DNA of 33,730 nucleotides, from assembly GCA_947246475.1 (NCBI GenBank), contig CAMXSH010000026.1, positions 1 to 33,730 of the forward strand. Reading direction: 5' to 3'. Shown piece by piece: positions 26,108-33,730 of this stretch. A program made the translations under genes and the position numbers. Position 1 is the first letter of the stretch. Each line of letters opens with the position of its first letter. The DNA is from an uncultured Roseburia sp. (GTDB taxonomy: Bacteria; Bacillota; Clostridia; Lachnospirales; Lachnospiraceae). The notes under the pieces were generated by a model, which saw only the letters and a program-made list of their open reading frames with translations, was not told the origin of the DNA and did no database searches.

Positions 26108-27430
26108 ATGGGAAATTATACCAAGCAGGATATTATACGGTTAGTGGAAGAGGAAGACGTGGGATTTATCCGTCTGCAGTTTGTGGACAGTTTTGGCGGG
26201 TTAAAAAATGTGGCGATGACCAGCGACCATCTCGATCAGATCCTGAACAACCGCTGTATGTTTGACGGAGCTGCTATTCAGGGATATGACACCAAGGAAT
26301 TATCAGAATTTATCCTGGCTCCAGATCTGGATACTTTTACCATTTTCCCCTGGCGTCCCCAGAGAGGAAGGGTGGCGAGATTCATCTGCGATGTGCTCAA
26401 TCCTGACGGCACCCCCTATGAAGCAGATCCGAGATATATATTAAAAAAAGTAGCGGCGGAGGCAGAGAGAGAGGGATTTTCCTTCCACGTGGGACCGGAA
26501 AGCCAGTTTTTCCTTTTCGATACCGATGAGAACGGACAGCCCACGACGAATTCCAGGGAAAAGGGTGGATTCTTTGATATCGGGCCGCTGGATTCCGGGG
26601 AAAATGCGAGACGCGACATGATACTTTCCCTGGAGGAGATGGGCTTTGTCATGGAAAGTTCTTATCACTCCAATGAGGTGGCACAGCACTGCATCGATTT
26701 TATGTGTGATGAGGGACTGCGCACTGCGGACAATATCATGACTTTTAAGCTGACGGTACGCACAGTAGCAAAGCGGCATGGGCTGCATGCCACCTTTATG
26801 CCAAAACCGAAATACGGATTAAAAGGATCTGCAATGATGCTTAACATGTTTTTGAGCAAAGATGGAGATAATATATTTGCCGACGAGAGTGCGGCGGACG
26901 GCATGAGCCAAACGGCATATCATTTTATGGCGGGCATCATCCGTCACATCAAAGGGCTGACCCTGATCAATAATCCTATCATAAATTCCTATAAACGGCT
27001 GGTACCAGGCTACAATGCACCAGTAGAGATCACCTGGTCCCGTACCAGCCGAACCCCTCTGATCCGCATCACCAATATAGGCGTGATCGGTCCCAGAGTG
27101 GTACTGCGGAGCCCAGATGGCGCCAGCAATCCTTATCTGGTCCTGGCGGGCTGTCTGGCTGCCGGGCTGGAAGGGATCCGGGAGAAACTGGAACCGCCGG
27201 TGAGCATGGATGACATCAGCGACATCAGCGGGGAACAGGATCCGCGGTTTGACATTCTGCCTAGATCGCTGCGGGAGGCGATTCATGCTTTTGAAGAAGA
27301 TACATTTTTGCAGAATGTGTTTGGAAAAACCCTCTCCGAGATCATAATCAATGAAAAGAAAGAAGAGTGGGAGGAATTTTCCCGACAAGTGACAGCCTGG
27401 GAGGTGGAAAAATATCTCCACCGCGTATAG
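26108..27430 (+). CDS. Glutamine synthetase-like protein with degenerate active site
   Basis: A 440-residue protein aligning end to end with type I glutamine synthetase (CMFDGAAIQGYD, TADNIMTFKLTVRTVAKRHG, INSYKRLVPGY, RTPLIRI, LRSPDGASNPYLVLAG). Catalytic positions are altered. GPE-x-E is GPESQFF, with Gln133 for a metal Glu. HHE(IAPAQ)HEIDF is HSNEVAQHCIDF, with Ser188 and Cys195 for two metal Glu. NGSGMH is KGSAMM, with Lys239 and Met244 for Asn and the metal His. PGYEAP is PGYNAP, with Asn303 for the catalytic Glu. RVELR is RVVLR, with Val332 for a metal Glu. Glu131 and the substrate-binding arginines (297, 315, 320, 334) remain. It should therefore be unable to make glutamine and is probably a pseudoenzyme or sensor. 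AGGAGG precedes the ATG; the ANTAR gene follows 25 bases later. Confidence 0.88.
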   Translation: MGNYTKQDIIRLVEEEDVGFIRLQFVDSFGGLKNVAMTSDHLDQILNNRCMFDGAAIQGYDTKELSEFILAPDLDTFTIFPWRPQRGRVARFICDVLNPDGTPYEADPRYILKKVAAEAEREGFSFHVGPESQFFLFDTDENGQPTTNSREKGGFFDIGPLDSGENARRDMILSLEEMGFVMESSYHSNEVAQHCIDFMCDEGLRTADNIMTFKLTVRTVAKRHGLHATFMPKPKYGLKGSAMMLNMFLSKDGDNIFADESAADGMSQTAYHFMAGIIRHIKGLTLINNPIINSYKRLVPGYNAPVEITWSRTSRTPLIRITNIGVIGPRVVLRSPDGASNPYLVLAGCLAAGLEGIREKLEPPVSMDDISDISGEQDPRFDILPRSLREAIHAFEEDTFLQNVFGKTLSEIIINEKKEEWEEFSRQVTAWEVEKYLHRV

Positions 27431-27455
27431 TGTATATAGGTACAGTAGGAGGTGA

Positions 27456-28007
27456 ATGTCTGCCATGCGGATCCTTGTCGCATTTCAGAAACTGGAGGAT
27501 GCAAAAAAAATTAAAAGCGTTTTGAACCGCGGCGGTTTTGATGATATACTGGCCTGCAATAGTGCGTCCCAGGTGATCGGCGTGGCAAATGATTCCGATG
27601 GGGGTATTGTGATCAGCGGCTATAAGCTGCCAGACATGCACTACAGTGAATTATTTGGATATCTGCCGAGAGGATTTTCCATGCTTCTGGTGGCAAGCCC
27701 CGCCAGACTGGAGGACTGCTACAGCCGGGAGATCGTGTGTCTGTCCATGCCGGTTCATTCCCGGGAGCTGATCAATACCATACATATGATGACCATGGAT
27801 CTCGCCAGGGAATTAAGACGGCGGAAGAAAACGCTGCCGAAAAGGCGGACGGCGGAGGAGCAAAAGACCATTGATGCGGCGAAGGCTCTTTTGATGGAGC
27901 GAAATCAGATGACGGAAATGGATGCACATAAATATATCCAGAAGCTCAGTATGGACAGCGGGAATAACCTGGTGGAAACGGCGGAAATGATCCTGGCGTT
28001 TGAATAA
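27456..28007 (+). CDS. ANTAR-domain RNA-binding antiterminator with pseudo-receiver
   Basis: A 183-residue protein. Residues 4-105 have the receiver fold order, but the phospho-acceptor is Gly55 (VISGYKLPDM instead of LLDxxMP), the acidic pair after the first strand is missing (ILVAFQKL), and the conserved Lys is Met (CLSMPVHSREL). A helical linker rich in Arg/Lys follows. An ANTAR domain lies at 133-181 (EEQKTIDAAKALLMERNQ, TEMDAHKYIQKLSMD, VETAEMIL), with the family's AK-x-x-LM and DAHKYIQKLSM pattern. ANTAR proteins bind paired hexaloop hairpins and prevent termination. A pseudo-receiver like that of AmiR suggests control by a protein partner. AGGAGGTGA at 27447-27455 directly precedes ATG 27456; ATG 27465 is equally possible. 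Its stop overlaps a 28007 ATG just before carA. Confidence 0.85.
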   Translation: MSAMRILVAFQKLEDAKKIKSVLNRGGFDDILACNSASQVIGVANDSDGGIVISGYKLPDMHYSELFGYLPRGFSMLLVASPARLEDCYSREIVCLSMPVHSRELINTIHMMTMDLARELRRRKKTLPKRRTAEEQKTIDAAKALLMERNQMTEMDAHKYIQKLSMDSGNNLVETAEMILAFE

Positions 28008-28024
28008 TGGAATGGAGGCAGTAT

Positions 28025-29128
28025 ATGAAAGCTTATTTGATTCTGGAAGATGGAACCGTATTTACCGGAAAAAGTATCGGAAGTACAAGAGAAGTGATCA
28101 GTGAGATCATATTTAACACTTCCATGACCGGTTATCTGGAGGTGCTGACGGATCCCAGTTACGCGGGACAGGCGGTGGCAATGACCTATCCGCTCATTGG
28201 AAATTATGGCATATGCCGCAGGGACATGGAATCAAAGAGATCCAGTGTGGATGGTTTTATTGTCCGTGAATTGTCCAGGCTCAGCAGCAATTTCCGGGAT
28301 GAGCAGAGTGTACAGGATTTTCTGGTGGAGCAGGATATTCCGGGAATTGAAGGCATCGATACCCGCGCCCTCACCAAGATTCTGCGGGAAAAGGGAACGA
28401 TGAACGGTATGATTACCACCAATGCAGCTTATGATCTGGATGCCGTCACCAGTCAGTTAAAACAATATAGTGTCCTCGGCGTCGTTGACAGGGTGACAAC
28501 AAAAGAAGTTGTCTCCTATCGACCAGGGGATTTCGACACAGATAGCAGCATTCCGATCACGAAGAAGGTTGCTATTCTTGACGTAGGGACGAAATACAAT
28601 ATTGCCAGATGTCTGCTGAGACGGGGCTGTGAGGTGATGGTCTATCCTGCGCGGACAAAAGCGGAGGATATTCTGGCGGAGAATCCTGACGGCATCATGA
28701 TCACCAATGGTCCAGGGGATCCAAAGGACTGCGGGGAAGTGATCGGGAACCTGAAAATCCTTTATGCCTCAGATATACCGATTTTTGCCATCTGTCTTGG
28801 CCATCAGCTGATGGCCCTTGCTATGGGTGCGGATACCGAGAAGATGAAGTATGGACACCGGGGCGCGAATCATCCAGTGAAGGATCTTGAGACAGGCAGA
28901 GTCTATATCTCATCCCAGAACCACGGGTACGTCGTAAAAGAGGATACCGTTCCGGAGGGAGTGGCAGAGACAGCTTTTGTCAATGTAAACGATGGCACTG
29001 TGGAGGGACTGAGATATTTAGGAAAGAATATTTTTACGGTGCAGTTTCACCCGGAAGCATGTGCCGGACCAAAGGATTCCGAAATATTGTTTGAGCGGTT
29101 CATGAGTATGATGAAGGAGGAAGCGTGA
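28025..29128 (+). CDS. carA: Carbamoyl-phosphate synthase small subunit (glutaminase)
   Basis: CarA hydrolyses glutamine and channels ammonia to CarB; 367 residues. The N-terminal domain begins AYLILEDGTVFTGKSIGS and contains IFNTSMTGYLEVLTDPSYAGQ. The class I amidotransferase triad is Cys257 in FAICLGHQLMALA, and His342 and Glu344 in VQFHPEACAGP. ATG 28025 has TGGAGG seven bases upstream; the in-frame ATG 28007 overlaps the previous stop and has no site. It lies in the same transcript as the ANTAR gene. The product feeds arginine and pyrimidine synthesis, which fits the argCJBD/argG genes nearby. Confidence 0.96.
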   Translation: MKAYLILEDGTVFTGKSIGSTREVISEIIFNTSMTGYLEVLTDPSYAGQAVAMTYPLIGNYGICRRDMESKRSSVDGFIVRELSRLSSNFRDEQSVQDFLVEQDIPGIEGIDTRALTKILREKGTMNGMITTNAAYDLDAVTSQLKQYSVLGVVDRVTTKEVVSYRPGDFDTDSSIPITKKVAILDVGTKYNIARCLLRRGCEVMVYPARTKAEDILAENPDGIMITNGPGDPKDCGEVIGNLKILYASDIPIFAICLGHQLMALAMGADTEKMKYGHRGANHPVKDLETGRVYISSQNHGYVVKEDTVPEGVAETAFVNVNDGTVEGLRYLGKNIFTVQFHPEACAGPKDSEILFERFMSMMKEEA

Positions 29129-29129
29129 T

Positions 29130-32100
29130 ATGCCTAAGATGGAAGGAATACAGAAGGTCTTGGTGATTGGCTCTGGTCCGATCGTCATTGGACAGGCAGC
29201 AGAATTTGATTATGCGGGGACCCAGGCATGCCGTTCCCTGAGAGAAGAGGGGATGGAGGTTGTTCTGATCAACTCAAATCCCGCTACCATCATGACGGAT
29301 AAGGATATCGCGGATAAGGTTTATATCGAGCCGCTGACAGTGGACGTGGTAAAAAATCTGATCCGGAAGGAAAAGCCGGACAGCGTCCTGCCCACGCTGG
29401 GGGGCCAGGCTGCCCTGAATATTGCCATGGAGCTGGAAGAGTGTGGATTTCTGGAGGAAGAGAAAGTACGATTGATCGGAACTACCTCCCTGACGATCAA
29501 AAAAGCCGAGGACCGTCTGGAATTCAAACAGACCATGGAAAAGATCGGAGAGCCCATCGCCGCCAGTGAAGTGGTGGAGACCGTGGAAGATGCGGTGGCA
29601 TTTACAAACACCATCGGCTATCCCGTGGTGATCCGCCCGGCATATACCCTGGGGGGCAGCGGAGGCGGCATCGCTGACAGCGAGGAAGAGCTGAGGGAGA
29701 TCTGTGCCAATGGCCTGCGTCTCTCCCGAGTGGGGCAGTGCCTCATCGAACGCTGTATCGCTGGCTGGAAAGAGATCGAGTATGAGGTGATGCGGGATGC
29801 CGGTGGCAACTGCATCACGGTCTGCAATATGGAGAATCTCGATCCTGTGGGCGTCCATACGGGAGACAGTATTGTGGTGGCGCCATCCCAGACCCTGTCG
29901 GATAAAGAATATCAGATGCTCCGGTCCTCAGCATTAAATATCATCACTGAACTGAACATCACGGGAGGGTGCAACGTACAGTTTGCCCTCCATCCGGAAT
30001 CTTTTGAGTACTGTGTCATTGAGGTAAATCCGAGAGTCAGCCGTTCTTCCGCCCTTGCATCAAAAGCTACGGGGTATCCTATCGCCAAGGTGGCGGCGAA
30101 GATCGCCCTGGGCTATACTCTGGATGAGATCCCCAATGCCATCACCGGCAAGACTTTTGCCAGCTTTGAGCCGGCGCTGGATTATTGTGTGGTGAAGATT
30201 CCAAGATTGCCTTTTGATAAGTTTATCAAGGCGAAGAGGACCCTGACCACCCAGATGAAGGCCACAGGAGAGGTCATGAGCATCTGTACCAATTTTGAAG
30301 GGGCTCTGATGAAGGCGCTGCGTTCCCTGGAGCAGCATATTGACAGCCTGGATATCGGCAGATATACAGACCGTTCCAAAGAGGAACTGTTAGAGCGTGT
30401 CCGTATCGTGGATGACCGGAGGATCTATATTATAGCGGAACTGATCCGAAAGGGAGCGAGCTACGATGAGATTCATGAGATCACAAAGATCGATCTCTGG
30501 TTTATCGATAAGATAGCGATCCTGGTGGAGATGGAGCAGCGTCTTAAGAGGGAGCCGCTGACACCGGAACTTCTTGCGGAGGCAAAACGGATTGAATTCC
30601 CTGATAAGGTCATCGCCGGTTATGCCGGAATGACAGAGCGGGAAGTTCATGACCTGCGTATCGCCAATGGCATTACCGCCGCCTTTAAGATGGTAGATAC
30701 CTGTGCGGCGGAATTTGAGGCGGCGACCCCCTATTATTACAGCTGCTTTGGCAGTGAGTGCGAAGCAGATGTGGTGAAAACAAAGAAAAGGGTGATGGTG
30801 CTTGGTTCTGGTCCTATCCGCATCGGTCAGGGAATCGAGTTTGATTTTTGTTCGGTGCACAGCGCCTGGTCGTTAGAACAGAGTGGTTATGAGACCATTA
30901 TCGTAAATAACAATCCAGAGACCGTAAGTACAGATTTTGATGTGGCAAATAAGCTGTACTTTGAGCCCCTGACTCCAGAAGATGTAGAAAATATCGTGGA
31001 CATTGAAAAGCCCGATGGAGCTGTCGTTCAGTTTGGCGGACAGACCGCCATTAAGCTCACCCAGGCACTGATGGAGATGGGGGTTCCGATTTTTGGAACC
31101 AGCGCAGAAAATGTGGATGCCGCAGAGGACAGAGAGCTGTTTGATCAAATTCTGGAGAAGTGTGGGATCCCGAGGCCGAAGGGACATACCGTGTTTACCA
31201 CCGAAGAGGCTTTGGAGGCGGCAAATAAGCTGGGATATCCGGTACTGGTGCGCCCCTCCTATGTGCTGGGTGGTCAGGGGATGCAGATCGCCATCAATGA
31301 TGACGATATCATTGAATTTATGTCCATCATCAACCGCCATGTACAGGAACATCCGATCCTTGTGGACAAGTATCTGATGGGGAAAGAAGTGGAAGTCGAT
31401 GCTGTGTGTGATGGTGAAGATATTCTCATACCTGGTATTATGGAACACATTGAGCGCGCGGGGATTCATTCGGGAGACAGTATCTCCGTCTATCCGGCCC
31501 AGAGCATAAAACCGGAAATTCAGGAAATGCTGGTGGATTATACGAGAAAGCTTGCCAGATCCCTCCATGTCATCGGCTTAATCAACATTCAATTTATCGT
31601 GTATCATGAGGACGTCTATGTGATCGAGGTCAATCCCCGTTCTTCCCGGACGGTGCCCTATATCAGCAAGGTTACGGGGATTCCCATTGTAAAACTGGCT
31701 TCCCAGGTGATCCTGGGAGCAAAGATCAGAGAACTTGGATATGAGACAGGACTGGCGAAAAAGGCAGAATATATCGCCATCAAAATGCCAGTATTTTCCT
31801 TTGAAAAACTCCGTGGCGCCGAGATCAGCCTGGGACCGGAGATGAAGTCCACCGGAGAGTGTCTCGGCATCGCCAGGACCTTCCATGAGGCGCTGTCAAA
31901 GGCATTTCTTGGCGCTGGCATCAATCTGCCGCAGCACAAAAAAATGATTCTCACAGTACGTACCCAGGAACAGGAAGATGCAGTTCCCATCGCCAGACGT
32001 TTTCTTGCCCTGGGATATGAGATCTATGCTACCCTGGGAACGAAAAAAGCCCTTGCCAGGGCAGGCGTTGATGTGATCGGCATCAATAAGATTGAGCAGG

Positions 32101-32333
32101 AAGCGCCGACGCTGATGGATCTGCTGCTGGAACATGAGATCGATCTGGTGATCGATATTCCCAAGCAGGGAGAGCATTCCCATGATGGTTTTCTGATCCG
32201 GCGGACTTCTATCGAGACAGGCGTCACCTGCCTTACCTCCCTGGATACGGCAAATGCCCTGCTGACTTCTTTGGAACATGTGGATAAGACCCAGATGTCA
32301 CTGATCGATATTGCAGCCATCGAGGGGCGTTAG
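29130..32333 (+). CDS. carB: Carbamoyl-phosphate synthase large subunit
   Basis: CarB makes carbamoyl phosphate from bicarbonate, ammonia and 2 ATP; 1067 residues, full length. Two homologous ATP-grasp halves start VLVIGSGPIVIGQAAEFDYA and VMVLGSGPIRIGQGIEFDF. Each has a glycine-rich ATP loop (AYTLGGSGGGIA and SYVLGGQGMQIA) and a metal-binding VNPR motif (CVIEVNPRVSRSSALASKAT; YVIEVNPRSSRTVPYISKVT). The C-terminal MGS-like domain (~930-1067) is the allosteric site for ornithine/UMP in the family. AAGGAGG lies at the end of carA, and the genes are one base apart. The stop codon at 32331-32333 directly abuts the stop of the convergent potassium gene. Confidence 0.97.
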   Translation: MPKMEGIQKVLVIGSGPIVIGQAAEFDYAGTQACRSLREEGMEVVLINSNPATIMTDKDIADKVYIEPLTVDVVKNLIRKEKPDSVLPTLGGQAALNIAMELEECGFLEEEKVRLIGTTSLTIKKAEDRLEFKQTMEKIGEPIAASEVVETVEDAVAFTNTIGYPVVIRPAYTLGGSGGGIADSEEELREICANGLRLSRVGQCLIERCIAGWKEIEYEVMRDAGGNCITVCNMENLDPVGVHTGDSIVVAPSQTLSDKEYQMLRSSALNIITELNITGGCNVQFALHPESFEYCVIEVNPRVSRSSALASKATGYPIAKVAAKIALGYTLDEIPNAITGKTFASFEPALDYCVVKIPRLPFDKFIKAKRTLTTQMKATGEVMSICTNFEGALMKALRSLEQHIDSLDIGRYTDRSKEELLERVRIVDDRRIYIIAELIRKGASYDEIHEITKIDLWFIDKIAILVEMEQRLKREPLTPELLAEAKRIEFPDKVIAGYAGMTEREVHDLRIANGITAAFKMVDTCAAEFEAATPYYYSCFGSECEADVVKTKKRVMVLGSGPIRIGQGIEFDFCSVHSAWSLEQSGYETIIVNNNPETVSTDFDVANKLYFEPLTPEDVENIVDIEKPDGAVVQFGGQTAIKLTQALMEMGVPIFGTSAENVDAAEDRELFDQILEKCGIPRPKGHTVFTTEEALEAANKLGYPVLVRPSYVLGGQGMQIAINDDDIIEFMSIINRHVQEHPILVDKYLMGKEVEVDAVCDGEDILIPGIMEHIERAGIHSGDSISVYPAQSIKPEIQEMLVDYTRKLARSLHVIGLINIQFIVYHEDVYVIEVNPRSSRTVPYISKVTGIPIVKLASQVILGAKIRELGYETGLAKKAEYIAIKMPVFSFEKLRGAEISLGPEMKSTGECLGIARTFHEALSKAFLGAGINLPQHKKMILTVRTQEQEDAVPIARRFLALGYEIYATLGTKKALARAGVDVIGINKIEQEAPTLMDLLLEHEIDLVIDIPKQGEHSHDGFLIRRTSIETGVTCLTSLDTANALLTSLEHVDKTQMSLIDIAAIEGR

Positions 32334-32987
32334 TTAATTGGTTTTTGCCGAAAGCTTAAACACATCAGAGGATTTGCCGATTACAACGATATGGTCATCC
32401 TTCTGGAAAGTATAGTCTCCTTTGGGCATGGGATCGATGGACTGTCCGTTCTTGATGGCAATGATATTGACGTTGTACTCCTGGCGGACATTGATATCAA
32501 TGATAGTTTTGCCGATCCAGTCCGGAATGATCGGGATCTCAAAGATTGAACAATCCGAGGTCAGTTCGATGTAATCGAATATATTTGTGGCATTGTAGCG
32601 GACTGCAAGTTTTTCGGCAATCTCTTTTTCCGGGTAAAATACTTCGTCAGCCCCGATTTTTTTCAGAAATTCGGCCTGGCGGAGCCGTTTTGCTTTGGAC
32701 ACTACAAAGGTCGCCCCTAGTTCTTTCAGGATGGAGGTGATTTCCAGAGAGGCATAAAAATCTTCTCCGATGGCCACAAAGCAGTAGTCAAAATTGTTCA
32801 CTCCGATGCTTTTGAGGACGGCGGGATTGGTACAGTCCCCGGCGATGGCGTCGCCAAATATGGTGGAGAGCTCCTGGATCCTTTCCTCGTCTTTGTCTAT
32901 GATCATGACATCATTTCCTAACTCCTGCATTTTTGCGGCGAGGCAGCGGCCCAGCATTCCCATCCCAATGACTAATATTGATTTCAT
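32334..32987 (-). CDS. Potassium uptake regulatory subunit, TrkA/KtrA family
   Basis: A 217-residue single-unit RCK protein, the size of KtrA rather than the double-length E. coli TrkA. The N-terminal NAD(H)/nucleotide fold is ILVIGMGMLGRCLAAKM with an acidic IIDKDEERI after the second strand. The TrkA_C domain lies at about 135-215 (IDINVRQEYNVNIIAIKNG, QKDDHIVVIGKSSDV). It is cytoplasmic and gates the TrkH/KtrB pore encoded just upstream on the same strand (65 bases between). AAGGAAA (complement of 32995-33001) supports ATG 32987. Confidence 0.92.
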   Translation of the reverse strand: MKSILVIGMGMLGRCLAAKMQELGNDVMIIDKDEERIQELSTIFGDAIAGDCTNPAVLKSIGVNNFDYCFVAIGEDFYASLEITSILKELGATFVVSKAKRLRQAEFLKKIGADEVFYPEKEIAEKLAVRYNATNIFDYIELTSDCSIFEIPIIPDWIGKTIIDINVRQEYNVNIIAIKNGQSIDPMPKGDYTFQKDDHIVVIGKSSDVFKLSAKTN

Positions 32988-33052
32988 TTTAATTTCCTTT
33001 CTTTTTCTATAATGATAATTTATATATTTTAGTATTATGCCATCCTATTGAA

Positions 33053-33730
33053 TCAGCCAATCAGGATTTTTTCCTTTGGCCGTTTGAGCGGCGGCTTTTT
33101 ATCACATTCCCCAAACACCAGCATCAGAGTGAACCCGCCGATTCGCCCGCTGTACATAAGAAGAATCAGTATGATGTGGGACAGAGCACTCAGGGTAGGA
33201 GTGATGCCCATCGTGACGCCGACAGTACAGGTGGCGGAGATCACTTCAAACTGAACGACAGAAAGATCTATACCCTCAATGTGGCAGATCAGCATAGCGC
33301 CCAGGATCACATAGGTGAGATATACAATCACGATCACCGCAGCCTGCTTGACCAGATCCTTCCCCAGCCGTTTCCTGAATATCGTACTGTCGGAATATCC
33401 ACGGGACATGGTGACCATGGAGATAAATATGACCGCCAGGGTAGTGGTTTTGATCCCCCCGGCTGTAGAACCCGGGCTTCCTCCGATCATCATCAGGGCA
33501 TTGGAGAGCAGGACGGAAGAAGGGGACATCTGGCTGTAATCAATGGTGTTGAAGCCCGCCGTGCGCATGGTAGTAGAGGCAAAAAAAGATTTGATGATCC
33601 GTTCTGGAATGCCGTCGCCCTTCATGGTATAGCCGGATTCAAAGAAAAAATAGCCAGCCGTTCCCAGGATCAGGAGAATTCCCGTGGTGATCAGAATCAA
33701 TTTGGTGTGAAGAGAGTATTTGGAAAAATG
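33053..33730 (-). CDS. Potassium transporter membrane subunit, TrkH/KtrB family, partial
   Basis: The C-terminal half (~225 residues) of a TrkH/KtrB potassium channel-like transporter. The frame stays open to the window edge, so the N-terminal part lies beyond it. Selectivity-filter-type loops are visible: STTMRTAGFNT, GGSPGSTAGGIKTTT (with the intramembrane glycine-rich stretch), ATCTVGVTMGITP and SGRIGGFT. Hydrophobic helices lie between them. The cytoplasmic tail ends KRPKEKILIG. It is upstream of the TrkA/KtrA gene on the same strand and surely works with it in K+ uptake. Confidence 0.93.
   Translation of the reverse strand, partial: HFSKYSLHTKLILITTGILLILGTAGYFFFESGYTMKGDGIPERIIKSFFASTTMRTAGFNTIDYSQMSPSSVLLSNALMMIGGSPGSTAGGIKTTTLAVIFISMVTMSRGYSDSTIFRKRLGKDLVKQAAVIVIVYLTYVILGAMLICHIEGIDLSVVQFEVISATCTVGVTMGITPTLSALSHIILILLMYSGRIGGFTLMLVFGECDKKPPLKRPKEKILIG

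Noticed and set aside
1-33730. CRISPR array, tRNA/rRNA genes, insertion sequences or phage genes
   Set aside because: None was recognised on reading both strands.

Overview
The window looks like chromosome from a Lachnospiraceae-type Clostridia bacterium. This is inferred from moderate GC, strong AGGAGG-type ribosome binding sites with occasional GTG/TTG starts, a QueH-type queuosine enzyme, lysine-rich Ig-like cell-surface modules, an RsiV-type anti-sigma remnant and an ANTAR regulator. No rRNA, tRNA, CRISPR array, transposase or prophage gene was seen.

Layout. (1) 1-9.9 kb, mixed accessory and housekeeping: the end of an Ig-like surface protein, an SGNH hydrolase with a carbohydrate-binding-like domain, a zinc-dependent phospholipase C-like protein (minus strand), then pgeF, queH, an ApbE lipoprotein and a MATE exporter. 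A compact overlapping operon follows, holding a UBA-like/DUF4342 membrane protein, an OmpR-type response regulator, a histidine kinase and perhaps a small protein. (2) 9.9-17.2 kb, arginine biosynthesis: argG on the minus strand, divergent from a frameshifted lipoprotein gene followed by argC-argJ-argB-argD. The argG/lipoprotein divergent region carries two good sigma-A promoters and three ARG-box-like palindromes. (3) 17.2-19.4 kb: a collapsed ECF sigma/RsiV anti-sigma locus behind an apparently intact autoregulatory promoter, and an HD-GYP protein. (4) 19.4-32.3 kb, glutamine/glutamate nitrogen metabolism: gltB behind a leader terminator, gltD with its own promoter, a glutamine synthetase-like gene, an ANTAR-domain gene, carA and carB. 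(5) 32.3 kb to the end: a convergent potassium-uptake pair (TrkA/KtrA and TrkH/KtrB, the latter cut by the window edge).

The most interesting observation is at 26108-28007. The glutamine synthetase-like protein keeps the GS fold signatures but lacks nearly all catalytic and metal-binding residues. Immediately downstream, in the same apparent operon, is an ANTAR RNA-binding protein whose receiver domain has lost its phospho-acceptor Asp, acidic pocket and Lys. By analogy with AmiC/AmiR and with GS-TnrA/GlnR, I infer that the pseudo-GS may be a glutamine or nitrogen sensor controlling an antiterminator. The neighbouring gltB leader contains a strong intrinsic terminator 5' of the coding region, so antitermination control in this locus is plausible. 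The pairing and its targets remain hypotheses.
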